Shown here: piece by piece, positions 1-13,597 of the stretch
Numbering within the stretch: the stretch's first letter is position 1
How the letters are laid out: every line of letters begins with the position of its first letter
NCBI RefSeq assembly: GCF_945859705.1
Contig: NC_079136.1
Location: 122,850,028 to 122,914,027, forward strand
Length of the DNA stretch: 64,000 bases
DNA from: Episyrphus balteatus
Lineage: Eukaryota > Arthropoda > Insecta > Diptera > Syrphidae
Reading direction: 5' to 3'
Made by a program: the position numbers and the translations under genes
Notes under the pieces: generated by a model
Seen by the model: the letters and a program-made list of their open reading frames with translations, nothing else
What the model was told of the DNA's origin: nothing
Database searches by the model: none

Positions 1-2080
1 TAATATTACTATTTTGTTTCATATCGCCTAAATCTCTTTCAGTTTTATTTTTCTGAAGACTTTATATTGCTTTAGTTAGTCATTTTTGAGCTCTTGTTGA
101 ACTATTTACAAAGTAAACTGGTGCCATACATAATAAATCGGGTTTTTTATAGCCTTTTGAACTTGCCTTTTTTTTCTTTATTTCCAACCAAAAAAAAAAA
201 AAAAGAAAGAAAACTATGATTGAAGAGTTTATCTTGATTGTTGTTTCATTGGCAATCATAAACAACCCGTATATAAATTTCATAGAGTTCAAAAGGTCTA
301 ACTTGTTTGTATAAAGAAAAGGACTTTCTTTCAAATTTTACTACCAAAAAACTCATAAACACGAGTTTGGATTTTTTTTTTTCTTACCAAAAAGATGTTA
401 AATATCATAAAAGTCTTACATATTGCCACTTGTTTTTATATTGTCCTAAAATTGCCATGTATATTTTTTTTTTAGAGAGAAAATGCTAGTTCTTTAAACC
501 CTGCCTTAACCATAGTTATACGAGGAAACGTGATTTATTTTCAGTTCATCAGATTAAACCATTCCCATGCACATGACTTTTTGGCACTCAAAAAAAAGAC
601 CAATCTATGAATTTATCGACGCTAACTAAAATTCTGAATTGACCACAATTCAACCGGAAATGACCATTCACATTCAAGACTTTCTCCTGTTTTTTTTTTT
701 TTTTTTTGCAAAAACAAAAAAAAACCAAAGAATACAAAACTTTCTCTCCCAGATATGAGAAAAAGGTCAATAAATCGACTTTTTGGTTAAGATTTATGTT
801 TGGCAAATCTTCGAAGCCAAGAGCTAGAGAGATTTCATTTTCACTCTCGCATTTTCCTTAACGACTTCAATTATTTCTACCAATTTCTACCACCTCTCCG
901 TTGTTCTATATATGTCTCTTTTGGGGTTTTTCTCTTTATTACTTTTTTTTTTTTTCTTCTCCTATAAAAACCAAGAATATTTTTGTTTCTAGGAATTTTT
1001 TTTATTATCAAACTTACCCTTTTTGGAATGAATAACAAAATCTCCTCTATCCTCAAGAGGAAAGTAAGAAAATCAAAAAAAAAAAAAAAAAAAAAATAGT
1101 CGTGCGTTGGGCGCCATTTTGGCTACTCCAAGAAAATCACATCTAATTCATTCTACATAAACATGTGAATATGGATTTTCTTTTTTTGTTATGTTTTTGT
1201 TTTATTTTATGTTTGAATAAGAAAAGTATACAGCAACTATTACAATAATTTTGTCATAAAACGTGACTAATTTGTATTGGATTTTCGTTTTGGTTAAAGT
1301 TTTTGAAAAGGCAATCACGCAAACGAATTATAACCTAATTAAATATTCATTAGAAAAAAAAAAAGAAACATGAAAATGTACACACACGATTATTTTTATT
1401 TTTTTGTTTGTGTAATTTTTAAGGAGATTTTGGCAGTTTGGAAACTTTTTTTTTTTTGCTAACAATTATTTATTGTTTGAAGTAAGAATTAATTAAAAAA
1501 TTCTTCAGAAGGAACAATGCAAAAAGTTTGAAAAGGGAATACCTATAAGTTATTTAATAAAAAAAAAATTAATTTATGTAAGGTTTGGTTGAAATAATTC
1601 TTGAGTTTTGGAAATATAGAAAAATTGATGTACTTTGAGTTGAAAAATACTTGGGTTTGAATTTATATTTTTGGGAAAGGTTGAAGTATTCAAATATTAG
1701 TTCCTTAAAATACCAAGAGAAATACACCCATTTTGCAACAAACAAATAAAAATAAAGTTAAGAAAGATTGTGAACTCTAAGAAGCAAAACAAATGATCAT
1801 TTATTTTTTTTTTTTCTTAGATTCATTCGAGTCAAATATAACAAAACTGATTGGATTGGAATTAAAATTTTGTAATGTTTTGTAATATATTGAATAAACT
1901 TAAAGTGGGTGATTTTGTTAATATTTTTACATTAAAATCAATTTCCAACTAAAAATTTAGCTACTGTAAAGCTTTATTGAAGCTAAAATAGCTTTAGTAA
2001 AGCCTTTTAGTAACAAAATTAATAGTTGTTTTTTTTTCTATTTTTAAATTTATGTGATGAATAGAAACCATTTTTTTTTT
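1..2080. other. AT-rich intergenic sequence, no gene seen
   Basis: This stretch is dominated by A and T homopolymer runs. The short open frames in it are low-complexity (poly-Lys, poly-Phe) and have no family resemblance. The one item that stands out is a GC-rich 13-mer at 1104-1116, GCGTTGGGCGCCA, which is identical to a motif repeated around the esterase genes (39-44 kb). Confidence 0.7.
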
Positions 2081-2089
2081 TTTTTTTCA

Positions 2090-2790
2090 TAGAAACAAAA
2101 TTCCTTGTGGAAAATTTTACTTTCATCAGCTTTTGTGCTTTTATTGGTTGTTTAGATCGTATAAATTTACAAGGACAAAACGATTCAAATTTTTGTTTAC
2201 GAATATGAGTTCACAGTGAATTTAGGTTAAAATATTACAAATTTATATATTTTTCAGATTTTCGACTAAAAATTCAATCCAGGGTTGAAAAAAAAACTCA
2301 TCGATTGAGACATCAAAATGAAGACGTCTTTAAGCTCTATTCATAGCTGAAAACTAAAAGTTTCTTGGACATCTGGTTGCTGAATTATTTTCAATCGAAA
2401 TTATTTTTTTTTTTACATTTTTTAGCAGATATTTTCGGATCAAGTTTCGAAATAAATTTTGGTTTACAGATGTGAGCTCACAATGAATATGCCTATCCAT
2501 TTGGGTTAAAAAAATTACAAATCTATTTTTTTAAGATTTTCGAGAAAAAAACAATAAATAATGCATTTTCAAAAAATCCTCCAAATTTACCGAGTGAGAC
2601 ATCAAAAGAAAGGTCTCTTCAAATTCTATTTACAACTGAAAGCAAAAAGATTCTAGGATGTTTTGTTGCTGAGTTATTTGCATCCAGAGGTTAAAAATGA
2701 ACAAACTGTTTTTTTTTTTGCTTTTCAGATTTTCAGAGAAGTTTGTGATAAATAATATAACATATTTTGTACAAAAATAATTCTCACAAT
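2090..2790 (-). repeat. Dispersed repeat R310, two degenerate units
   Basis: Two consecutive units read on the minus strand match the roughly 310-bp repeat that is tandemly amplified at 46.4-49.2 kb. Shared landmarks are the statement-like blocks 'gagacatcaaaa', 'aagctctatt', 'ctggttgctga', 'cagatattttcggatc' and 'gtgagctcacaatgaat', in the same order when reverse-complemented. The units are diverged from the 46-49 kb copies, so this is an older insertion of the family. No coding capacity is visible. Confidence 0.65.
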
Positions 2791-2799
2791 TTTAAAAAA

Positions 2800-4560
2800 T
2801 TTTCATAACTCTTTTTCTTGTAGCTTGACGTATATAAATTAAAATGACTCAGTTGGGAAAAATCCATTATGAAATTTGTTTACTAATATTACAAATATCA
2901 TTTCTTTGCCAGATCAATATTTATATTTTCAGTTCAAAATTCACTAGCGAAAGGCAACTAAATAAATTATCACATTCCCAATTGTTTATTTCCTTTTTCC
3001 AGCACAAGATTTTAAATCAGGTCTTTTTTTTTCGTCTAAAACTCTTACTATGCCACCTTGCCAATAAATATTTTAGACATTTGCCAGATTTTTTTGGGAT
3101 GACGAAATTTAATTTTCTTGGCATTGCTCCTCTAGGTATCGATGGATGTTTAAATAATTTGTATTATTGTTTACAATTTTTTTTTTTTGCTCGTCAGAGT
3201 AATGATTTATATATATTTTTTTTTTTTAATTTTCAAAAGGCAATGAATTTAAAAAAAAAGGAATATTTATTTTATTTATGACTTGGCTTATTATTATTTG
3301 TGTTAAACGATCATTAAATTAAATGCTTTCGATCGTTTTTCAAAAAAATAATTAAAAATATCGATCGTTTTCGAAATTATTTACTAATTTTTTTTTTGGC
3401 TCGCTTATTTTCTTTTGTTGAAAGTTAATAATTCATTTTTATGGTTTTCTTAAATAAACAAAAAATTTGAAATCATAAACCGAAAAAAATATTGAAGGTC
3501 ATTGTTAGAAACATAAATATTTATCAGAAAATTCATAATCAATTTTAATTATTATTTATTTATTTTGCCAACGGAAATATTAAAAATTACCTAGGTCAGG
3601 TTAAAAAAAAAAAATTGTTAATAATTTTGAAAAATTTGTTTATTATTTTTATTTTCTTATTTTTAGTTGAAAATTTGTATACACTTTCAATAAATGAAAT
3701 AAATTGTTGATTTTGTTAACAAACACGGTCAAAATGATAATTAAAATTAATCGAAAATAATATTCATCGCCAAATAGCCAAGCAAATTAATTGATTTTCT
3801 CTGGAATTCCACTCAAGTTCCAAAAATAAAAAGCAAACACCAACAAAAAAAAAAAATTTAATATAGACATTGAATTCCATTAAGTTATTCAGATTCCAGA
3901 GAATTCGAATGCATTAAAAATAGCATTTCAATAAATAATGTAATTCACACAGGTAGAATTAAATGATATTGAAGCGTTGCATTTCATCATCATCATCATT
4001 GGCATCCATATGAATATAACCAACCAAACCAATGCCCGGCCGCCATATGTGGTGATGGTACATTATATTGGAAGCAAAAGGAAAAGCTTATGGGGATTTT
4101 ATATATGATGGCCAGGGCCACTCGAGGATATTTCAAGAGGACGACATAATGAATGCAAATTAACTTAATTGGGTCGTGTTTGGAATTATTGAATTGGAAT
4201 AATTAATTTTAGGTTAAGATAATATAAAAGAGGAATTATTGTGTGGATAGATTATTATTATTGATATCGAATTTAAGGATTGTCCCTTCCGTAATATAAA
4301 AATTAATTTTGGGCTTTAACTTTAAGTACGTACATTTTATTTGTTTTTTTTTTTTTTTTTAATTTACTTTCATATCAAAATTTTCGTAGAAATCAGGTAT
4401 AAGTCATTTACGAAAAAATCAAAAATCAATAAAATGGTTATGTGATAAGAACAGGAACCGTTACTAAAATCTGAAACATTTTTTTTTTTTTTGTATTCCT
4501 TATTCTTTTAGACAATTTTTTTTTTTGTAATTTTCGATTTTCTCAAAGATTTCATACAAA
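2800..4560. other. AT-rich intergenic sequence, no gene seen
   Basis: No coding region is supported. The open frame at 2844-3281 is rich in Phe/Leu from T-runs and resembles no family. The part at about 3,890-4,160 is less repetitive, with a short CAT trinucleotide run near 3,985-4,000, and looks single-copy within this window. Confidence 0.6.
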
Positions 4561-4564
4561 AAAA

Positions 4565-5380
4565 AAAAAATCATGTGTGCAATTCACACGTGCTTGAAGT
4601 GAAACTTTAAAAAATATAACTTTTTTTTATTCCATCACTTTTTTTATATGACAACCTACAATAAATTTTATACCATCTGAAGGCTTATTGTTTCAGCTCA
4701 AAATATTTATATCGACCACGTCTATACAACATCTACAAAAAGAGCTAGAATTTTTTTAACCCAACTAGTTTTCATAAAAAAACCAAAACAATCAATCTCT
4801 TTTCTCTTCTAACGCCATTAAATCCATTTTTTAAAAGACAACATATAATACATTTTATATCATTATTATTTCACCTTTTATATGACACTTCAATCATATT
4901 TCTACCATGCCTACAAAAAAAGTAAGAATTTTTCAAAGCCAACCATGTCGAAATTTCAAACTGAGATTACAATAGGTACTTCCTCTACTGTTGGCTGGCC
5001 ATCGGCAACAAATCTTCACAGGTGTTTTGAGGTTTTTTTCAAGTTTTTCAATTAAAGATTATAAATATCTTGTAGAGCACATACCGTTATGTGTGGTATA
5101 TTAAATGAAAGGTAATATTAAATGTTAAGTGCTCTAGATCAAAAGATATAAGGTGTTTAGAAAAAGAACATCTTTTCACCGTTATCTCAGAATTTTGAAT
5201 ATGAAATTAATTGAAATTTTGCACAATCATAATTTATTTAATTACCTATCTACTTTATAAATTTCATTCATCTATCTATTAAAACAAAAAAGTTATGATC
5301 AATTGATTTTTCGTGTCGCTTTTTCATTTCATCTTGTTTCAAATCACTACGATACTAAAGAAGTTTTCACTTTAATAAAA
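4565..5380 (-). repeat. Dispersed repeat F900, copy A
   Basis: This is the first of five related copies (also near 8.85, 13.6, 16.4 and 56.4 kb). It begins with a near-palindromic block at 4572-4592 (CATGTGTGCAATTCACACGTG minus its last base pair context), next to an A-run. It then carries shared blocks such as 'aagagctagaattttt', 'gagattacaataggtactt', 'accgttatgtgtg' and, at the far end, 'cactacgatactaaagaag'. It is the reverse complement of copies B and C. No open frame of note is present, so it is probably a non-autonomous element. Confidence 0.7.
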
Positions 5381-5499
5381 TTTTGAAGAAATTAATTTTT
5401 GGATTTTTAAAACAATTTTGAAAATTTATTTTTGAAAAATCTAATTTTCAGGATATTTTTTTAAATGTTGGTCTTAGTAGGTGTTGATAAATAAAATTG

Positions 5500-6990
5500 C
5501 TAATATACCAATTTTGCAAGGCATACCAATTTTATTTTAGAACTTTTTTTTTTCAAAAAATTATTTGTAGTATAATATTTATTAAATATATTATATTAAT
5601 TTTTATTTATAAAAAATTAGTTTTTATATAATTAGATCTTTAAACTTTTTTTTTTCTAAAAATGCATCTTTATAAAAGAAATTAAACTGCATATCTTTTT
5701 GGAGCTCAGTTTCATTTAAAGAGTTGTTTTTTTTTTCATTTGAAAAACGAATTTTATGTTTTTTTTTTAATTTTTTTTCTTTCTTTGTATAAAAAAGTCT
5801 TAAAAATTTTAGTACTTTGATTTTTAAGAGAAAGTATGTGCATTTTATTTTATTCCCATACGCATAAATTCATTGGCATACCATCAAAGCTAAACAAACC
5901 ACTTAGCCATTGGAGGTTTAGGGTGACTTAATTAGAGGTAGATTAATAAAATAATTTTGCGTTTTTCGGCCATAACTTTTTTGTTAAGACAAATAAAAAT
6001 AAATTGCACGACTGGGGTCGCACTTACTTGCTCTTATGGTAAAAGTTACTCTAATATTAATTATGGAACAAAGTAACTTCATAAGTGGTGCAAAAAAAAA
6101 ATAAAATCTAGCTGTTTTTAGGAATAATTAAATACCACTTTAAATGATCTTTTACAAAAAACTAAGTACGCCATTTTATTTCTTGTATAAATAGAAATTT
6201 TTAGAAAAAAAATTTCGAAAATTGTTAGAGCCGTTTTTTAAAAAAATAATTTTTTATATATACAAAATTTTTAATATTTTTCAAAAAAAAAGTTGGTATG
6301 CCATTTTAAACAAATAATTAATTTACATATAAAAACGGAATTTCAAAAAATTGATTTTTCAAAAAAAAAAATTTGAAATATTTTTTAAAAATCCAAAAAT
6401 GTGTTTTCTGAAAAATTTTAAAATTTTTTGAATAATGATTGTTTAAACGCTTCTGTATAAAAATTTTGGTCGAAATCTGTTGGGTTGTTTACGAGAAATT
6501 CATAAGTCAAAAAAACCGTTCTATGGCAGGTACCGTTAATAACGGTACAAAAAATATTTTTTTTATTTTCGAAGAAAGCTTTTATAAGCTTCATTACACA
6601 CAAAAATTTTAATCACAATCGTTAGAGCCGTTTTTGAAAAAAATTAACTTTTCTATTTCCGTTATATGACAAGTACCGTTAGTTTCGGTCCTAAAAAAAA
6701 ATTTCAATTTGTCCTCTAGGGAATCACCAAAAACTGTTAACTACCAAGTTTGAACAAAATCACTCCAGTACTTTAGGCTCTAGCTCGAGGTACATACAGA
6801 CAGACAGACAGACAAACAGACGGACAGACAGACAGAATTGCCGGACCCACTTTTTTGGCATTCTCCATCATCGTAATGTCATGTAAAATTGTTATCTCGA
6901 GTTCGATTTTTTTTACGAATCCTAAACTTGCCCTATAGTACCTATATCGCAAGTAAAAAACTAAATAATATCGCCCTAGATTTTTATTTA
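5500..6990 (+). repeat. Dispersed repeat with (CAGA)n and GGACCCACTTTTTT block, copy 1
   Basis: The segment from about 6,005 to 6,970 is directly repeated at about 15,045-15,990 and partly, inverted, at 28,440-28,850. Shared landmarks are 'gcacgactgg', 'gttagagccgttttt', 'caggtaccgtt', a short CAGA microsatellite (about 6,796-6,834), 'ggacccacttttttggcatt' and 'catcgtaatgtcatg'. The order of blocks is the same in copies 1 and 2. The minus-strand frame at 6418-6603 lies within the repeat and is not a credible gene. Confidence 0.7.
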
Positions 6991-6999
6991 ACGTTTTAA

Positions 7000-8845
7000 T
7001 TTTTCAAAATCAGACGAGTTTTGCGACTTTGGTGGCTGTCCAAACCTCAGCAGACAAATTGTCTGCAAAGTAAAAAAAATTTATTTAAAAAATGTCTAAC
7101 AATATTTGAAATATTTTTTTTTTTTTAAATACTTTGTTATGCAAGAAATTAAATTGCATACTGCGTTTGGAGATGAAAATCATCAAAAAAATATTTTCAT
7201 AATTTTACAAAAATGTTTTTTTTTTTTTTGCGGAAGACATGATTACTCCAATTCATCTCGTGATCGAACCAATTTTGTTAAATAGTTCTCAAGAATTTTT
7301 TTCAAGATGTTTTATTTTTTGCAATCTAATCATTTATTTTGAAATATAATTAACTTTACGATTTATATTTTATGATAATACTACTTTCTTTAATTAATAC
7401 TAAAAATTATAAATTGTAAAATTGCTAGCGCACTCCTCAATCCAGCTCACTATATAAGAAAATTTTGACGAAAACACAAAATACAGAAAAAAAAACTAAT
7501 TGACTTTTTAAAAGCCAAACAAGACATAAATCAACAATCTATTTATCTCTCCAATGTTTTCTCATGCGACTCAAATACCTGTTCCTGATCCCACTACCCG
7601 CTCGCCAATTTTGCCCAATTTTTCAAAAGAAGAAACTTCTTCAATTGTTTGGAAAACATCGTTCCATAGAAAAACAAAAAAAAAAAAAAAAAAATACTGA
7701 AAACAAAAACAAAAGAAATTCAAGTCAAGGTGAAAAAAGTTCGTTTGCGTGAAATTGTTTTTCTTTTTTTTTTGTATTTTTTGTTTTTGTTTTTATTTTT
7801 CTTGTTTTGTTTTGACATAACGTAAAATATTATTTTTTTTTTTTTGTTTTTCTTCTTCTTCTTTTATTTGTTTTTCCACGAAAATAATGATAACCTCTTG
7901 TGGGTAATTCAATTAGGAATTACCTGATTTATCCCTGATATAGAGCTTTTCATAAACTCAAATAGGGAAAATATACAAATAATAAGGGACAAAAATGTCC
8001 ACAGGGGTGAATCTTGTAAAAGTATTTAGGGAGAACAAATTTAAAATATAATAAAAAAAAGAGATGTTAAAAGAAAGAACCCAATTATTGTTATATATTT
8101 TTGAATTTTAAATAGATTTTTTTAGTTATATAAAAAAAAAAAACGTTTAGAAATATTTTAGAGCTGTTTTTTTTTTTAACAAAAGTGTTGTTTTCAAAAT
8201 GTGTTCGCCTTAATGTTTTATCCTGACATAATTCACTCCTGTAAGCAATAATTGAATGATGTTACTGTGAGTATTTTTTTTTTGGGTTGAATATCAGAAT
8301 TAGATATTTTTGGCAGCAATTTGGACAAAATAAGATTAATAGAAAAAAAATGTTTCTGGAAGCGATACAAAAAAAGTTTCAATCGAAAGATCAATGTAGC
8401 GATTGCAAATTGTTGACATTGGGTTTATATCTTTTCTCTTGACCATAATATTAAAAAATTACGAAGAATAGAATTTAAAAAAAATTTCCTAAGTTCAAAG
8501 AAGGAACTGTTTTATATGATTTATTTTGACAAACTCATTTAATGGTATAAATTAAATCATCAAAAAAAAAAAAAAAGATTGTAAATGCAAAGGTGATACA
8601 TACATTTATTTTAGAATTCATTGATGGATAGGGATTGATGAGGTTTAATTTCTGGTTTTCACCTATCAATGTACTCAGCATCTGCTGAGTAATTTGAAGC
8701 CATTCATCATTCAACTTAGTAATTTTTGAAATAAAATTTATTAGGGTTTCATTTTACTCATATTTAGACTTAAAAATTTCAACAGATCTCAAAGAAAGCT
8801 TAAAGAGCTCATTCTTTGATACCTCATTCGATTAATTTTTTATGA
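7000..8845. other. AT-rich intergenic sequence, no gene seen
   Basis: I see homopolymer-rich sequence without a supported gene, RNA or element end. The open frame at 7564-7752 ends in a poly-Lys run and is not convincing. Confidence 0.6.
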
Positions 8846-8849
8846 TTTT

Positions 8850-9735
8850 TGAAGTGAAAACTTCTTTAGTATCGTAGTGATTTGAAACACGATGAAACGA
8901 AAAAGCGACAGGAAAAATCAATTGATTATAACTTTTTTGTTTTATTAGATAGATGAACCAAATTTATACTGAAGATAGGTAATAGAATAAACTTAAACCT
9001 GTACAAAATTTCAATTAATATAATATTGAAACTCCTGAGATAACGGTGAAAATATGTTCTTTTTCTATACAAGTTATATGTTTTGATCTAGAGCACATAC
9101 AAATTTGATAATTTTACCTTTTATTTAATATATCACATAACGGTACATGCTCTACAAGTTACATAATCTTTAATTCAAGAACTTGAAAAATACTTCAAAA
9201 CACCTGTGAAGACCAGTGAAGAAAGTACCGTAATCTCAGTTTAAAATTTCGACATGGTTGGCCATACAAAATTCTTACTTTTTTTGTAGGCATCGTAGAA
9301 ATGTGATTGAAGCGTCATATAAAAGGTGAAATAATAAGCTTTCAGATATAAAATTTACTATAGGTTGTTATTTCAAAAAAAAAAAAAAAATGGATTTAAT
9401 GGTGTAAGAAGAAAAAAAAACTAATTAGGTTAAAAAAAATTCTAGCTCTTTTTGTAGATGTTGTGTTGACATGGTCGATACAAATATTTTGAAATTAAAC
9501 AATAAGCTTTCAGATGCTCTAAAATATATTATAAGTTGTCATTTAAAAAAATCATTTGTGCAAGTTAAACGTGGTAGAAATTAAACCGTAAAAAATCATT
9601 TTTCTTGAAAAAAAAATCGAAAAAATCTAGCTGAACTCCAACACCTTTAAATTAATTTTTTTTATATTAAGAACATGATTTTTTAAGGTTTCACTTCTAC
9701 CACGTGTGAATTGCACACATGATTTTTTTTTTTTA
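8850..9735 (+). repeat. Dispersed repeat F900, copy B
   Basis: This is the reverse-oriented partner of copy A. It opens with 'gaagtgaaaacttctttag' followed by 'tatcgtagtgatttgaaac', continues through 'gatctagagcacata', 'accgtaatctcagtt' and 'aaattcgacatggttgg'-like blocks, and closes with the near-palindrome at 9701-9721 followed by a T-run. Copies A and B therefore form a widely spaced inverted pair about 3.5 kb apart. There is no visible coding capacity. Confidence 0.75.
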
Positions 9736-9759
9736 AATACGTTGTTTTGGGCAAGGTGA

Positions 9760-10000
9760 ATTTTTTTCGAAAAGCTGAACAAATATTTTTTTGTTATCTA
9801 AAACCAAAACTTGTTTCGAAACTTTGGTCGTCAAACAGCACATTTGTCTCCGAATTTATAGAAAAAAAATGCTTGGATGCAAATAACTCAGCAACAAAAC
9901 CTCCAAGAAACTTTGGGTTTTCTGTTATGAAAAGAGCATAAAGAAACCTTTCTTTTGATGTCTCACTCGATGAATTTGGAGGAAATTTTTTAATATGCAT
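9760..10000 (+). repeat. Dispersed repeat R310, single partial copy
   Basis: A single partial unit of the repeat that is amplified at 46-49 kb. Shared blocks include 'cttgtttcgaa', 'gcaaataactcagcaacaaa', 'tttctgttatgaaaagagc', 'cctttcttttgatgt' and 'ctcactcgatgaatttggag'. Overlapping open frames on both strands here are shadows of the repeat. Confidence 0.6.
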
Positions 10001-10079
10001 ATTTTTTCGGCAAGGAAAATCCAAAAACCGGACTCTATTAATCATACAAAATCAAGGAGCACACTTTAAACAATTGTTG

Positions 10080-10650
10080 TAACATAGGTCTTTCATAAAA
10101 ATAAAAATAAATTTAAACTACAAAAATAATTTCTTAATTCTTACCCTTTTTTGACTAATTTTTCAAATTTTTTAAAGATTTTAAATGGTGTAGGTTTTCC
10201 TAAATATCATCAAATCTACAAGTTTAATGGCAAATTTTTATTATAAGAATAAATTTATAAAATACTATGTTTTTCATGCATTTGTCGAAGAAAATTGACC
10301 CCAAAGTAAAAAAATTTATCATGGGTAAGAAAAAATTATCAGCCTTTAAAAATGAATATCTGAGCAACAAAAAAAGATAATAACATTTTTTAAATGCAAT
10401 TACAAAGGATAACATTTTTTCTAAAAATCAAGATGTTAATCAATTTTCTATCATAATTAGTAACGGAGAAATTAACATTAACATGAGTAAAGGCATACCA
10501 AAGTAAGGGTTTTTTTTTTTTAATCATCGCTAAAGGGTATCAACTTTGCAGATAGAGAGTTACTGTTGAACAATTTTTTTTCTAAGAATATACCCAAGAA
10601 TCATCCCTTATCGCATTCCGGGACACCCTGTATAAAACTTTTCGAATATT
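10080..10650 (+). repeat. Dispersed repeat pair, copy 1 (partner at 29.34-29.85 kb)
   Basis: This segment is directly repeated at about 29,340-29,850. Shared blocks, in the same order, are 'ttgacc/ggccccaaa', 'catgggtaagaaaaaa', 'aatatctgagcaa', 'aacattttttaaat', 'attaacatgagtaaa', 'aaagggtatcaactttgcag' and 'ggacaccctgtata'. It has no coding frame. Confidence 0.65.
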
Positions 10651-10965
10651 TTTTAAAACAAAAATCTGACAAGATGTTCTCAAGAATTTATGGATCCTTA
10701 TAGACATAAAAACAAAATTTTAAGACAAGTCTTTGACCCATTTGGAAAAAATTAATCAAAGTCATTACAGCCGATTTTTCAAAATAACATATTTGAGCTG
10801 AATGATGGTATTTCGAAAGTCATCTATGAACATCATTGTGAAGAATATGTCACCTTAAGATTTTAAAACTAAAGATTTACGTTTCGTATTGATTTTGCAA
10901 TCACTCTATTACCACGATTTTTATCAAAAAATATGGCTTTTTGTTCCTTAGAAATTTAGGTCGCT

Positions 10966-12164
10966 GGCGGAGACCTATCAGGTTTTGTAAAGCTAGTCGC
11001 ACTGAATACGAAACGCTATTTGAAAATCCCCTAACACCCCCAAAATCTGGAATTACGGGCAAAAAAACGGTTTTTTGGACCTTCACCCATTGAAAAAATT
11101 CTAGCTTCGTCAATTTTTTACCCATTTTCGATTTCGATTGAAAAATAAAAACAAATAAAAACAAAAAATATTTTGAAAAAAGAAAAATCTGATATAATAA
11201 TTTTTCAATTTTCTCAAAAACTAGAAGACATAGAAACATATAGTTTTCACTGTTTGATAAGAAATCAATTGAGGTAGTTTTCTGGGTGAGTAATTTTTTT
11301 TATTAAAATTCACAGTCTGGACAAAAAAAAGTATAAAATGAGTTTAAAAAAAATTTTTTTCGCCTATTTTTAACTTTGAAATCGATTATTTCAAAAACTA
11401 TTGGTTATATTATATTGATTTAAAAATTGGAATCAAATGTTCAATTTTGCCTTTCGGAAATGGTATCATTTATTACTGTAAGTGTTGCCGTTGTTTTTTA
11501 ATAATTTTTTTTTCTTTTGATAATTTTTTTTTAGAAAAATGCGTCTCCCACCTAAACGGGGAGAGATAGACCCCCCTCCCAAAAAAAAAAATATGTTTGT
11601 ATTGAGCTCCTCTACAAAAACCCGTTATCAAATACTGGCTGCCAAGTTATCCTACTACGTGCCGAAACAACATTTTTGTTCTTTACCTAAAAGTTCGAAT
11701 TTCTGTATGTGGGTTGAAATCGAAAATTTTTTTTTTCTAAGCCAATTTTGAAGTGATTTTCATAAAAAATACCTCGATTAATTGGGAAATAGATATAGTT
11801 TTAGAATATATTTTTTAAATAGCATGTTGTTTTGAAAACATATACATTAAATTGATGCCGAATTGGGCAAATGACAAAAAAAATGGAATTTTTGAACTTT
11901 GACACATTATAAATCCTAAGTGGTTTAACCGAGTTACATGTTTTATACATTGTTGAAAAGGTATATTTATCTTCTATCAGAAACTGTAAAAACAAATCGA
12001 AAATGGGTACAAAATTGACGAAGCTAGAATTTTTTCAATGGGTGAAGGTCCAAAAAAAACCGTTTTTTTGCCCGTAACTCTAGATTTTGGGGGTGTTAGG
12101 GGATTTTCAAATACCGTTTCGTAATCAGTGCGACTAGCTCTTCAAAACCTGATAGGTCTCCGCC
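10966..12164. mobile_element. Inverted-repeat (foldback-like) element 1
   Basis: Arms of about 170 bp at 10,966-11,133 and 11,995-12,164 are reverse complements. The outer end reads GGCGGAGACCTATCAGG on the left and its complement on the right, and inner blocks include 'tcccctaacacccccaaaat' and 'gaagctagaattttttcaat'. The interior (about 11,215-11,660) resembles the right arm of the palindrome at 31-33 kb, including 'gtaagtgttgccgttgtttt' and a C-rich block 'cacctaaacggggagag'. No transposase is present. I did not find a clear target duplication. Confidence 0.7.
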
Positions 12165-12169
12165 CGCGT

Positions 12170-13590
12170 ATATTTTGAAACCTCATTTTTGTAACACCGT
12201 GTTATTTTTAACTGACTTAATATTACATTTGAAAAGCAACTTTTGCAGCACTCTGAATGCATCTTGATATTATATCATAACATTGATTTTTTTTCCCAGA
12301 AGTCTTTTTTAGCTTGACCTTTAGTCTATCTATCTAAAAAGATCAAATATCAATCGACTATGTACAATTCCCATACAAAAAAAAAAATCATGATGTTCAT
12401 CAAGAAAAGAAAAGTGTATTTAAGCACACTCAACCTCCTTCATCGTAGACAATCCGATAGCCGGTATCTTTTTTTTTTTAAACGTCAAAATATATACATT
12501 CCGTTTTTTTTTTTTTATCTTTCTCGCCCAGACCCTAGAGGATATCGGATATCCCTTAAAATGCTATCCAGTTGGCTGCAAGGGTACTCAGACAGAACAC
12601 CCGCATAGTAGAGTATCGCCAGCATGTATACACATAACTAGGCCAATCGTAATCTAACAAAAAAAAAAAAAAAAAAAAAAAAAACGAATAAAAAATTCAA
12701 CCGTCATCATTTTCCTTCCAGGAAACATCCAGACTGTTAAATGAAGCGACAAAAAAAAATAACTTGGCTCTGGTCCAATCGATTGGCAGAGATAGTTGAA
12801 TAAAAAAATATCCAATAAAACGTAAATTCATGAGAAAAAAAGAAAATAAACAATTCAGATTCTAGGTCTACGAACTTTTATATCGCGCGCCAATTTATTA
12901 GCTCTCTCTCAGTAAGTTTGCTTGTGAAAATCACTTATCCATTCATGGTCTACTGTCAGAGTTCCTTTTGGCTATGACAAAGTATGAACTGAATTCTAGC
13001 TGTGTGATGATTTAATGGCTTCCTTTTTTTTTACCTACTTTGTGACAATATTTGGGTATACTTTCTCAAAATATACTCGTTCATATTAGAGCGTTTTGTT
13101 GTTGTTGTGTGGGAGGAAGATTTTCTTTAACGACTTTGGCCAATTTATATTGTCAGGAAAAACAGAGATATTTTATGACGTCATCATCATCAATGGCTAA
13201 CCCAGTTTATCATCATCATCATCATCATCATCATTATTGTCATCTTGACAATGAGAGACTTGCTGTGACTGTGGTTAATGTGATTCAGAGATTAATATTT
13301 TAAGGAGAACATTAAAACCCATTTGAATAAGGGTAGAGCAGATTTTAATATATCTATTTTTCTTGGTTAAAACTTATAAGATATTAAGAGTAATTTTAAA
13401 TGGAAGAAATGTATGGATTTCGAGGAGAATGGTTTAACGATAATTAAGGATACAAAATTGTGGTAATGACACTTTACTTGTTTTACATTCGAGCCAATAG
13501 TTAAAATGTGGAGTTATTTCCCAATCGATTGGGGCATAGGATCATGGTAATAAAATTGCTCCGATATGATTATATGACACTTTGTTGTTG
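12170..13590. other. Intergenic sequence with CAT microsatellite, no gene seen
   Basis: No gene is supported here. A CAT/ATC trinucleotide run lies at about 13,211-13,233, preceded by 'tgacgtcatcatcatc' from 13,176, which includes a CRE-like octamer TGACGTCA. The open frame at 13,052-13,303 translates the repeat as poly-His and has no other support. An A-run lies at about 12,659-12,684. Confidence 0.6.
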
Positions 13591-13597
13591 CAGTTTT

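Noticed and set aside
2844..3281. 145-codon open frame
   Set aside because: Phe/Leu/Lys-rich translation of T- and A-runs without domain, signal or splice support.
13052..13303. Open frame with a poly-His stretch
   Set aside because: The His run is the CAT microsatellite; there is no other coding evidence.
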